A DNA stretch of 6,756 bases from Bacillota bacterium (GTDB taxonomy: Bacteria > Bacillota > Clostridia > Lachnospirales > Lachnospiraceae): contig JAEYOQ010000042.1 of the NCBI GenBank assembly GCA_023411555.1, positions 1-6,756 of the forward strand, written 5' to 3'. The notes below the pieces were generated by a model, which was not told the origin of the DNA, did no database searches, and saw only the letters and a list, made by a program, of their open reading frames with translations. The stretch's first letter is position 1; each line of letters opens with the position of its first letter. This document shows, piece after piece, positions 1 to 5,969 of the stretch. A program made the position numbers and the translations under genes.

Positions 1-123
1 AAATGGTTCAAGCGGCGAACAGGCTGGCGCTCGGTGATGTGGAGGTTAATCTTAATATTGATACGAAGGATGAAATTGGTAGTCTTGCGAAAGCTTTTGA
101 CGCTATGATAAAGAACATTCGTG
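1..123 (+). repeat. Terminal direct repeat, left copy (identical to 6634-6756)
   Basis: The first 123 bases match the last 123 bases of the window without a mismatch. The repeat encodes the second half of the MCP HAMP domain, and both copies are read in the same frame. This is either the overlap of a circular contig cut at this point or a segment shared by two MCP genes. No inverted repeats or mobile-element termini flank it. Confidence 0.97.
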
Positions 124-1175
124 AGCAGGCAATCACAGCCGAAAAGATAGCGGATGGAGACCTTACGATTGATGTTCCGGTTCGTTCTGAAGATGACTTG
201 CTGGGTAAAAAGTTATTAGAGATGGTTAATGGTAATAATGAAATGCTGTCGAGCATTGCTGTAATAGCAGAACAGGTAGCAGCAGGTGCAAAGCAGGTAT
301 CAGAATCAAGTATGGCACTTTCTCATGGTGCTACCGAGCAAGCTAGTTCCGTAGAGGAATTAACCGCTTCTTTAGAGGAGATTTCCTCTCAGACGGAATT
401 AAATGCACAGAATGCAAATCAAGCAAGTGAATTGGCCGTTAAAGCGAAGGATAATGCAAAACAGGGTAACAATCGCATGAAGGAAATGCTGAAGGCAATG
501 GAAGAAATCAATGAAGCATCTACTAATATATCTAAGGTGATTAAGGTTATTGATGATATCGCATTCCAGACCAATATTCTTGCGCTTAACGCAGCAGTGG
601 AAGCAGCAAGAGCAGGACAGCATGGTAAAGGCTTCGCAGTAGTTGCTGAAGAAGTAAGAAATCTGGCTGCAAGATCTGCAAATGCTGCAAAAGAGACTAC
701 CGAAATGATTGAAGGCTCGATTAAGAAAGCAGAAGATGGAACCGTTATTGCCAAGGATACCGCAGCGGCACTCAATGAAATTGTGACCGGAGTAGAGAAG
801 GTTGCAAGCTTAGTCAATGATATTGCGGTTGCATCCAATGAACAAGCAATGGGAATATCTCAAATAAACCAGGGAATCATGCAGGTATCCAATGTTGTTC
901 AGACGAATTCAGCTACTTCTGAGGAAAGTGCATCAGCTAGCGAGCAGCTTTCCAGTCAGGCAGCGATACTTAAGAATTCAGTTGGAAGATTTAAGTTAAA
1001 GAAAGTAGCTAGACAGCAATTACATATGGATAATGTCAATCCGGATGTATGGACGATGATTGATAATAAATACGGCCAGAAAATGCCTACTAGCAGTCAG
1101 GTGACCACGGGTTATGAAGAGACATCAGCAAGGTCTAAGATAGTGCTGAATGATTATGAATTTGGAAAATACTAG
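1..1175 (+). CDS. Methyl-accepting chemotaxis protein, C-terminal part (5' end outside window)
   Basis: This is the cytoplasmic signalling part of a chemoreceptor, which passes ligand state to the CheA/CheW kinase array. The frame is open from the window edge; the first full codon is at 3, and that ATG lies inside the HAMP domain, so it is not a real start. In this fragment's numbering, the end of a HAMP domain (about 1-40, with DEIGSLAKAF) is followed by a second HAMP-like unit (about 44-80, with GDLTIDV and DDLLGKK). A long coiled-coil MA domain comes next. Its hairpin tip is at about 183-220 and includes QTNILALNAAVEAARAG and GFAVVAEEVRNLA, the highly conserved kinase-contact region. A polar tail of about 50 residues ends in FGKY, with no NWETF-type CheR tether. 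The TAG stop is 15 nt from the next gene. Joined to the fragment at 5970-6756 it makes a 612-residue MCP. Family assignment is certain; the ligand is unknown. Confidence 0.96.
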   Translation, partial: MVQAANRLALGDVEVNLNIDTKDEIGSLAKAFDAMIKNIREQAITAEKIADGDLTIDVPVRSEDDLLGKKLLEMVNGNNEMLSSIAVIAEQVAAGAKQVSESSMALSHGATEQASSVEELTASLEEISSQTELNAQNANQASELAVKAKDNAKQGNNRMKEMLKAMEEINEASTNISKVIKVIDDIAFQTNILALNAAVEAARAGQHGKGFAVVAEEVRNLAARSANAAKETTEMIEGSIKKAEDGTVIAKDTAAALNEIVTGVEKVASLVNDIAVASNEQAMGISQINQGIMQVSNVVQTNSATSEESASASEQLSSQAAILKNSVGRFKLKKVARQQLHMDNVNPDVWTMIDNKYGQKMPTSSQVTTGYEETSARSKIVLNDYEFGKY

Positions 1176-1182
1176 AAAGGAG
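1176..1182 (+). promoter_or_regulatory. Ribosome binding site for RR1 (supports TTG start)
   Basis: AAAGGAG begins directly after the MCP stop codon and lies 8 nt before TTG at 1191. It fixes the non-ATG start of the receiver gene and suggests translation coupled to the end of the MCP. Confidence 0.8.
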
Positions 1183-1190
1183 CGACAGCT

Positions 1191-1613
1191 TTGAAGATAC
1201 TGATTGCAGAGGATGATTTAACAAGCCGCAAATTTCTATACAAATTTCTATCTCAGTATGGAGAATGCGATCTAGTAGTAGATGGTTTGGAAGCGTTGGA
1301 TGCATTCTTAATCTCATTAAAGGAGAATAACTCGTATGATCTGATATGCCTTGATATCATGATGCCTAAGGTTGACGGAGTGAAGGTGTTAAAGCACATG
1401 AGGGATCTTGAGGTTCAGAAGGGGATACTGCCGGAGAAGAGATCGAAAATCATTATGACAACAGCTTTGGTTGAAACACAGATAGTTCAGAATGCCCTTG
1501 ATCTTGGATGTGATGCATATGCTGCAAAACCGATTGATACAGAGAAGTTCATGAAGGTACTACATAAGTTAGGCTTAGTAGAGAATAAAAACTATGAAAA
1601 CGACCTAGAGTAG
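1191..1613 (+). CDS. Stand-alone CheY-like receiver protein (RR1)
   Basis: A 140-residue single-domain response regulator with no output domain. It is expected to be phosphorylated by a histidine kinase and to act through protein-protein contact, or to serve as a phosphate sink. The active site is complete: acidic pair D8/D9, phosphoacceptor D55 in LDIMMPK, T91-A92 switch region and K113-P114. Translation starts at TTG, chosen because it follows a well-spaced AAAGGAG and gives the canonical opening KILIAEDD. It lies 15 nt behind the MCP stop, so it is very probably co-transcribed with it, which suggests it serves the same signalling output. It aligns without gaps to the receiver at 5180-5581, at about 70% identity counted by eye. 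Whether it binds the flagellar switch like true CheY cannot be told from sequence, so no symbol is given. Confidence 0.95.
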   Translation: MKILIAEDDLTSRKFLYKFLSQYGECDLVVDGLEALDAFLISLKENNSYDLICLDIMMPKVDGVKVLKHMRDLEVQKGILPEKRSKIIMTTALVETQIVQNALDLGCDAYAAKPIDTEKFMKVLHKLGLVENKNYENDLE

Positions 1614-1656
1614 AAAGGTTGCCTGTCACGGTACTTACAGGAAAGAAAAACAATGA

Positions 1657-1685
1657 TTGACAGAATTCGCCATAGAATCTATAAT
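1657..1685 (+). promoter_or_regulatory. Sigma-A promoter upstream of tetR-type gene
   Basis: TTGACA at 1657-1662 and TATAAT at 1680-1685 are separated by exactly 17 nt, a perfect match to the housekeeping consensus. Transcription should start near 1692, about 35 nt before the TetR start. It probably drives the TetR, hybrid kinase and RR2 genes, since no other promoter or intrinsic terminator is evident before 5609. Upstream, CCTGT (1622-1626) and ACAGG (1637-1641) form short inverted arms, a weak candidate operator for autoregulation. Confidence 0.85.
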
Positions 1686-1726
1686 AGCTTAGCTTGATGT
1701 AACTAAATACTACGGTAGGTGATAAT

Positions 1727-2320
1727 ATGATATTGGATATACTACATAGAAAAGAACAGTTAGTTTTGACAGCCATTGATATTATTGATGATATTGGCAT
1801 ACAGAATCTGACCACGAGAGAGATTGCGAAAAGACAGAAGATATCCGAGGCGACACTATTTCGCCATTTTAAGAATAAAAATGAACTAATAATTGCCGTT
1901 TTGGATTATGTAACACAATTTGATGCAGACATTCTCCAGTCATCAAAGCTGAAGCATCAGAAACCAATTGACGCTTTAATCTTTATGATAACATCATATG
2001 TTGAATATTATGAGAATTATCCGGCTATCACAACGGTTCTTCAAATATTTGATGTACTTCTATATGAAGAAGATTTGGCGAAAAAGGTAAAAGAAATTCA
2101 AGCCAGCAGAACCTCCATGATTCGTCAGATGATTGAAGAAGCGATGGAAGCTGGCGACCTGAAGAAGAATCTGGACAGTGATATGATTGCAATTATGATC
2201 ATTGGATTTTTACGCGAAATCTGTCTTGAGTGGCGAGTCGGAGGGTGTACTTTCCCTCTGAAAGATAAGATGAGGTCAACACTCACAATGATGTTACAGG
2301 CACTTGGAGAAGCTGACTAA
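1727..2320 (+). CDS. TetR/AcrR-family transcriptional regulator
   Basis: A 197-residue one-component regulator with an N-terminal helix-turn-helix and an all-helical ligand/dimerisation domain. Residues about 10-55 carry the TetR_N signature: LTTREIAKRQKISEATLFRHF at about 28-48, followed by KNKNEL, where the LFRHF segment replaces the usual LYxHF. The length is typical of the family. The C-terminal part (about 60-197) is helical and not diagnostic of a ligand. The ATG start follows TAGGTG at about 1716-1721, a moderate site with short spacing. It has its own consensus promoter 5' of the gene, and the hybrid kinase follows on the same strand after 83 nt, so it may regulate that operon and itself. 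TetR proteins are usually repressors, but the target here is inference. Confidence 0.93.
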   Translation: MILDILHRKEQLVLTAIDIIDDIGIQNLTTREIAKRQKISEATLFRHFKNKNELIIAVLDYVTQFDADILQSSKLKHQKPIDALIFMITSYVEYYENYPAITTVLQIFDVLLYEEDLAKKVKEIQASRTSMIRQMIEEAMEAGDLKKNLDSDMIAIMIIGFLREICLEWRVGGCTFPLKDKMRSTLTMMLQALGEAD

Positions 2321-2347
2321 TGAAGCAATAATTGTAAATGAGTGAAT

Positions 2348-2384
2348 GACACAGCCCCTTGCTTGGTGCAAAGGGGCTGATGTC
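2348..2384 (+). promoter_or_regulatory. Strong hairpin between tetR-type gene and hybrid kinase (no U-tract)
   Basis: CAGCCCCTT (2352-2360) pairs perfectly with AAGGGGCTG (2371-2379) around a 10-nt loop. GACA (2348-2351) then pairs with TGTC (2381-2384) across a single bulged A, giving 13 bp in total. The sequence after it (TATGAGGAG) is not U-rich, so it does not look like an intrinsic terminator. It encloses the AAAGGGG that could serve the ATG at 2386, and it ends 3 nt before the GAGGAG serving the ATG at 2404. It could tune kinase translation, stabilise or process the mRNA, or attenuate tetR read-through. The structure is seen; the role is inference. Confidence 0.6.
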
Positions 2385-2403
2385 TATGAGGAGTAGAATA
2401 AGT

Positions 2404-5142
2404 ATGATTAATAATCCGGAGCACAGCATTAGTGAGGATTTTGCAAGAGGGATATTATCCAATATTGGACAAGGGATTATAGCTACAGATATGGGTGGCA
2501 AAGTTGTTTATTATAATAATCTTGCGGAGCAAATACTGGAGCATGATGCTCAAAGCGCCTATGGGAAGGTATTTGATGAAGTATTTCAAATCTTTGATGC
2601 CGACACGATGAAGCGTCTTCCCTGTCCGGTCGATTATGTATTGAAGTACCATAATCAAACTGGACTAGAAGCCAACAGTGTCATCAGAATGGAGAATAAT
2701 GACTTAAAATATGTATCTGCAGATTGCTCACCCATTAATAATTCCGAAGGTATTATGATGGGTGTTGTTGTTACGTTTCGGGATATTACAAAGCTACGTA
2801 TCTCAGAATTAAAGTATATCAATACGGCACATAATCTGACCCAAATATTTAACAATATTCCAATTGCCGCATTAATCGTTGATGATAAAGGATTTGCTAC
2901 CGGGGCCAATGATATATTTTTAAAATTCATAGATAAATCAATGGAAGAGATACAAGGGCAGCCCTTTGGCAGATGTACGGATTGTGTGGAGGATTTAGCG
3001 AGTGAATATGGCTGTGGAACAGGAGAACAATGTAGCGAATGTAAAATCAGAGGAGCTATTTCGGATGCCATTGAGCATAACCTTATAACATATAATATCG
3101 AGCATATGATGACGGTAAACCATGGTAATCAAGATTTAGAATACTGGGTTCGTTTCAGCGTTACTCCGATTGTTAACAATCATAAGAAAGAGATCGTAGT
3201 TACCTTAGTGGACATTACAGCTAGTAAGAATCAGGAGATTAATGCAAAGCGCGCAAGGGATTACAGCACCAATATTCTGAACCAGCTACCCTTTACTGTA
3301 TGGATGTCGGATGAAAACTTCAGATGGAAATATTCCAATCGAATGGAGGGTGAAATCACCGGTAACATATTAGTCGATAAACCGTTAGACCAGTGGTTTT
3401 CCTTTGTTCATCCCGATGATAAAGAGAAGTATAGAATCATGGCGCAGGAAGCTCTTAAAAATAGAATACCATTTGTACAGGAAGCCAGGTTTAAAAGTAA
3501 AGAAGGGGATTATCGATGGGTTCTGATTAATTCGGCTCCCTATAGCGAGCTTGATGGCTCCTATGCAGGCTTTGTAGGTTCTGTATTTGATATCACTGAG
3601 AATAAGGAAAAGGAAGAGGATATCAAAAGGTATCAAGAATTACTGATATCTGCAAGAAACGCGGCTGAGACGGCCAATAAAGCGAAAAGTGAGTTTCTTG
3701 CTAATATGAGCCATGAAATTCGTACCCCAATCAATGGTATCGTCGGCATGATAGATTTAACACTCCTTACGGAGCTTACAGAGGATCAACGGGATAATCT
3801 GGTTACAGCCCACGCATGTGCTAAATCCTTAATTACTATAGTAAACGACGTTCTTGATTTTTCTAAGATGGAAGCCGGAAAATTGACACTAGAGAATATT
3901 ACCTTCGACCTAAAGGAACTGATTGAAGAGATCATTAAGGCTCATTCACCAAGGGCTACCGAGAAAGGTTTAGATTTGATTTACACCTTCTCTTCGTTGA
4001 TTCCAAGGTACGTCATCGGCGATCCAAATCGTTTAAGACAGATACTCAATAATCTGATTAGCAATGCAATTAAATTTACCATGAAAGGTGAGGTTGCTGT
4101 AGCCGTAAAAAGCGAAAGGGTTACTGAGACAGATGTGGAGCTGGTATTCACTGTTACGGATACTGGTATCGGCATCTCCAAGGAAGATATGGGCCGGCTG
4201 TTTCAAAGCTTTAGCCAGATTGAGAATTCCTTTACACGTCAATTCGGCGGGACCGGTCTTGGTCTTGTGATCTCTAAGCAATTATTAGAGATGATGAATG
4301 GCAGGATAGAGGTTGAAAGTGAGTATGGAAGAGGGAGCACCTTCCGGTTTTATGTTGGCTTTCAAAAAGGGAATGCTATCGTTACGAATAAAAAAGTTCT
4401 CCCTAGCATTACAAAGGCAGTGAAACAACTCCAATTACTACTTGTCGAGGATGATAAGATCAATCAGAAAGTGATTTCTAAGATGTTATTAGAACGGGGC
4501 CATAGTGTAGAGATCGCTGAGAATGGAATTGAAGCGATAGAACTATTCACAAAGGGAAGCTTTGATGCTATTTTAATGGATATACAGATGCCTAAGATGA
4601 ACGGGGTAGAAGCAACTGCGAAAATCCGGAGTCTTGAATTGGAAGGAAAACATACACCAATAATAGCGCTGACTGCCTATTCACTACCCGGAGATAGAGA
4701 GAAATTCATCAAGCTAGGAATGGACGAATATGTATCAAAACCGATTCATATGGATACATTATTCCAAGTTCTGGAGCAGGTTACTGCGAATACTAACTTT
4801 GAAATGCCTGATAATATTGTATTAACGGAGGACGGTGAAGTCATATTCACATTTGACAAGTCCTATCCGATCAATCGGCCGGACGATAATTTGCTGGCAG
4901 AGTTAAGGAAGAATATCAGTCTGCTTAATCGGGAGGTTGAAAATAATAATGTTAACCGAGTGGAAGCGATTGCAAAAGAAATCAAAACGACAGCCTGTAA
5001 AATAGATGCAATTGATATCAAGGATACTGCATTTAAGCTAGAGCTGGCAGCAAGGCGTAGCAATCTTGATGATATTAAAAAATATATTGAACAGATAAGC
5101 TATGAGTATAAGCTCTATGACAATACCAATGAAAAAGAATAA
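2404..5142 (+). CDS. Cytoplasmic hybrid histidine kinase, PAS-PAS-PAS-HisKA-HATPase-REC with degenerate HPt-like tail
   Basis: A sensor kinase of 912 residues from ATG 2404, chosen for GAGGAG at 2388-2393 and because PAS1 begins soon after. ATG 2386, ATG 2380 and TTG 2359 are in-frame alternatives that fall within the upstream hairpin. No membrane segment is visible, so it senses an internal signal. Domains: PAS1 about 15-130; PAS2 about 145-275 with Cys191, 194, 204, 210 and 213; PAS3 about 290-400; coiled linker; HisKA with H437 in MSHEIRTP; HATPase with N-box N550/N554, G1 DTGIGIS at 586-592 and G2 GGTGLGL at 615-621; REC about 676-795 with D683/D684, D726, T757 and K779. The last 90 residues resemble an HPt domain, but the expected His is Lys858. 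RR2 follows after 37 nt and is the likely partner. Kinase and REC assignments are certain; the signal and the tail's role are inference. Confidence 0.95.
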   Translation: MINNPEHSISEDFARGILSNIGQGIIATDMGGKVVYYNNLAEQILEHDAQSAYGKVFDEVFQIFDADTMKRLPCPVDYVLKYHNQTGLEANSVIRMENNDLKYVSADCSPINNSEGIMMGVVVTFRDITKLRISELKYINTAHNLTQIFNNIPIAALIVDDKGFATGANDIFLKFIDKSMEEIQGQPFGRCTDCVEDLASEYGCGTGEQCSECKIRGAISDAIEHNLITYNIEHMMTVNHGNQDLEYWVRFSVTPIVNNHKKEIVVTLVDITASKNQEINAKRARDYSTNILNQLPFTVWMSDENFRWKYSNRMEGEITGNILVDKPLDQWFSFVHPDDKEKYRIMAQEALKNRIPFVQEARFKSKEGDYRWVLINSAPYSELDGSYAGFVGSVFDITENKEKEEDIKRYQELLISARNAAETANKAKSEFLANMSHEIRTPINGIVGMIDLTLLTELTEDQRDNLVTAHACAKSLITIVNDVLDFSKMEAGKLTLENITFDLKELIEEIIKAHSPRATEKGLDLIYTFSSLIPRYVIGDPNRLRQILNNLISNAIKFTMKGEVAVAVKSERVTETDVELVFTVTDTGIGISKEDMGRLFQSFSQIENSFTRQFGGTGLGLVISKQLLEMMNGRIEVESEYGRGSTFRFYVGFQKGNAIVTNKKVLPSITKAVKQLQLLLVEDDKINQKVISKMLLERGHSVEIAENGIEAIELFTKGSFDAILMDIQMPKMNGVEATAKIRSLELEGKHTPIIALTAYSLPGDREKFIKLGMDEYVSKPIHMDTLFQVLEQVTANTNFEMPDNIVLTEDGEVIFTFDKSYPINRPDDNLLAELRKNISLLNREVENNNVNRVEAIAKEIKTTACKIDAIDIKDTAFKLELAARRSNLDDIKKYIEQISYEYKLYDNTNEKE

Positions 5143-5168
5143 CTGATCCAAAAATCACACACAGGAAT

Positions 5169-5172
5169 GAGG
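5169..5172 (+). promoter_or_regulatory. Ribosome binding site for RR2
   Basis: GAGG within AATGAGGTTT lies 7 nt before the ATG at 5180, in the 37-nt gap after the kinase stop. It is weaker than the other sites in the window and marks the ATG that gives the canonical receiver opening. Confidence 0.6.
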
Positions 5173-5179
5173 TTTAGCA

Positions 5180-5581
5180 ATGAGAGTATTAATTGCAGAG
5201 GATGAGGGAACAAGTAGAAAATTCCTATATAAGTATCTCTCTCAATATGGGGAGTGTGATACAGTAGTAGATGGTCTAGAAGCACTAGATGCGGTTTTAA
5301 TCTCCCTTAAGGATAACCAGCCCTATGATTTGATCTGTCTGGATATCATGATGCCGAAGGTTCAAGGTGTAAAGGTTTTAGAATATATTAAGAAGATGGA
5401 GACACAAAAGGGACTGTCGCAGGACAAGAAATCTAAGGTGATTATGACTACAGCTCTTGCAGAGACAAGTATAGTGAAGAACGCATTTGATATCGGATGC
5501 GACGCCTATATTGCTAAGCCTATAGACACGGCGAAACTTAAGGATGTATTAGTTCAATTAGGCTTAATTGATAAGGAATGA
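5180..5581 (+). CDS. Stand-alone CheY-like receiver protein (RR2)
   Basis: A 133-residue receiver-only response regulator, predicted to accept phosphate from a histidine kinase and signal by direct binding. The active site is complete: D8/E9, phosphoacceptor D55 in LDIMMPK, T91-A92 and K113-P114. It aligns without gaps to RR1 (1191-1613) at about 70% identity, sharing stretches such as TSRKFLYK, SQYGECD and VVDGLEALDA, so the two are clear paralogs. It lacks RR1's last seven or so residues. It is 37 nt behind the hybrid kinase and followed by a strong terminator, making it the last gene of that operon and probably the kinase's output or phosphate sink. It ends in TGA, with the terminator stem starting 27 nt later. 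No DNA-binding or enzymatic output domain is present. Confidence 0.95.
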   Translation: MRVLIAEDEGTSRKFLYKYLSQYGECDTVVDGLEALDAVLISLKDNQPYDLICLDIMMPKVQGVKVLEYIKKMETQKGLSQDKKSKVIMTTALAETSIVKNAFDIGCDAYIAKPIDTAKLKDVLVQLGLIDKE

Positions 5582-5608
5582 GTTTATCCTAAAATATTAT
5601 GATCCGCT

Positions 5609-5659
5609 ATATGCTCTCCTTTCGGTAGGTTGATCTATCGAAAGGAGAGTATATTTTTT
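5609..5659 (+). terminator. Intrinsic terminator after RR2
   Basis: Left arm 5609-5624 and right arm 5639-5654 pair over 16 bp with one G-U wobble. The stem can extend by 4 bp (5625-5628 with 5635-5638), leaving a 6-nt loop. A run of six T (5654-5659) follows at once. This ends the tetR-kinase-RR2 transcript and insulates it from the promoter at 5700. Confidence 0.95.
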
Positions 5660-5699
5660 GTACCAAAAAAACTTTATATTCTACATAATAATTCACATA

Positions 5700-5728
5700 T
5701 TGACATAATGATACTAATTTACTATAAT
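5700..5728 (+). promoter_or_regulatory. Sigma-A promoter for the MCP transcript
   Basis: TTGACA at 5700-5705 and TATAAT at 5723-5728 with a 17-nt spacer form a perfect housekeeping promoter, with a start expected near 5735. No sigma-28 (TAAA / GCCGATAA-type) or sigma-54 motif is seen, so this chemoreceptor does not appear to rely on the flagellar sigma factor. TGACAT (5701-5706) and ATGTCA (5727-5732) form inverted arms across the promoter, which could be an operator. Confidence 0.85.
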
Positions 5729-5806
5729 GTCACAAACAGAAGCGAGTGATTACTCCGGGTGCTGATGTTTGGAATATTCACCACAAATCCATAGGGACAA
5801 GAACTT

Positions 5807-5815
5807 GAAGGGAGG
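5807..5815 (+). promoter_or_regulatory. Strong ribosome binding site before the short interrupted frame
   Basis: GAAGGGAGG lies 7 nt upstream of the ATG at 5823, nearly ideal in match and spacing. It implies that ribosomes still initiate at 5823 even though the frame closes after 17 codons. Confidence 0.75.
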
Positions 5816-5822
5816 ATGAGCT

Positions 5823-5939
5823 ATGGCTGAAATATATGATGCGTCCGTAGAGCAGGAGGATACACAAAAGGATTGATATCAAGATTTTGAGATGCTTTTA
5901 AGCGATTATGACATGGGGAATATTGAGAATGCGATATGA
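5823..5939 (+). pseudogene. Short interrupted frame, possible N-terminal remnant of a cheW-like gene
   Basis: An ATG with an excellent ribosome binding site opens a 17-codon frame (MAEIYDASVEQEDTQKD) that ends in TGA at 5874-5876. The same frame resumes with YQDFEMLLSDYDMGNIENAI and meets a second TGA at 5937-5939. From there it stays in frame to the MCP start. The acidic opening, EDTQKD, then an aromatic residue and a short segment before a glycine, recall the start of clostridial CheW adaptors (typically ...EDTQKDRYLTF...). A CGA-to-TGA change would explain the first stop. CheW couples MCPs to CheA, so this location fits. I read it as a gene cut down to its start, leaving promoter and initiation signals to serve the MCP. 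Alternatives are a real 17-residue leader peptide, or chance. The CheW link is from memory of the family and is tentative. Confidence 0.45.
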
Positions 5940-5954
5940 GCATTCGCTGCAAAT

Positions 5955-5962
5955 AAAGGAGG
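5955..5962 (+). promoter_or_regulatory. Ribosome binding site for the MCP
   Basis: AAAGGAGG lies 7 nt before the ATG at 5970 and sets the MCP start. It follows the second TGA (5937-5939) of the short upstream frame by 15 nt. Confidence 0.85.
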
Positions 5963-5969
5963 AATATTT

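Larger units (their letters stand above)
5660..5822 (+). other. Intergenic leader region upstream of the MCP
   Basis: This stretch between the terminator and the short reading frame holds the promoter at 5700-5728 and a leader of about 88 nt (from about 5735). The leader has only weak potential stems, such as GAGT/ACTC at 5744-5755 and GGTG/CACC at 5758-5782. It does not match the c-di-GMP class I core or any other riboswitch I can recognise by eye. Confidence 0.6.

Noticed and set aside
399..838. Long open frames on the minus strand inside the MCP gene, and similar ones inside the kinase gene
   Set aside because: They lie opposite strongly conserved coding sequence, lack plausible ribosome sites and show low-complexity Ser/Ala/Ile composition typical of antisense shadows.
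1614..1656. Terminator between RR1 and the TetR gene
   Set aside because: The only inverted repeat (CCTGT/ACAGG) is 5 bp with a 10-nt loop and is followed by purines, so read-through from RR1 is possible.
2348..2384. Hairpin as a Rho-independent terminator after the TetR gene
   Set aside because: No T-run follows the stem on either strand, and a same-strand gene starts within about 20 nt.
5735..5822. Riboswitch in the MCP leader
   Set aside because: No recognisable conserved core and only weak 4-bp stems. There is no alternative terminator or anti-terminator pair before the start codon.
5874..5939. Recoding of the in-frame TGA codons as Trp or selenocysteine
   Set aside because: TGG encodes Trp elsewhere in the window and RR2 ends in TGA just before a terminator, so TGA is a normal stop here. 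No SECIS-like hairpin is evident just after 5874.
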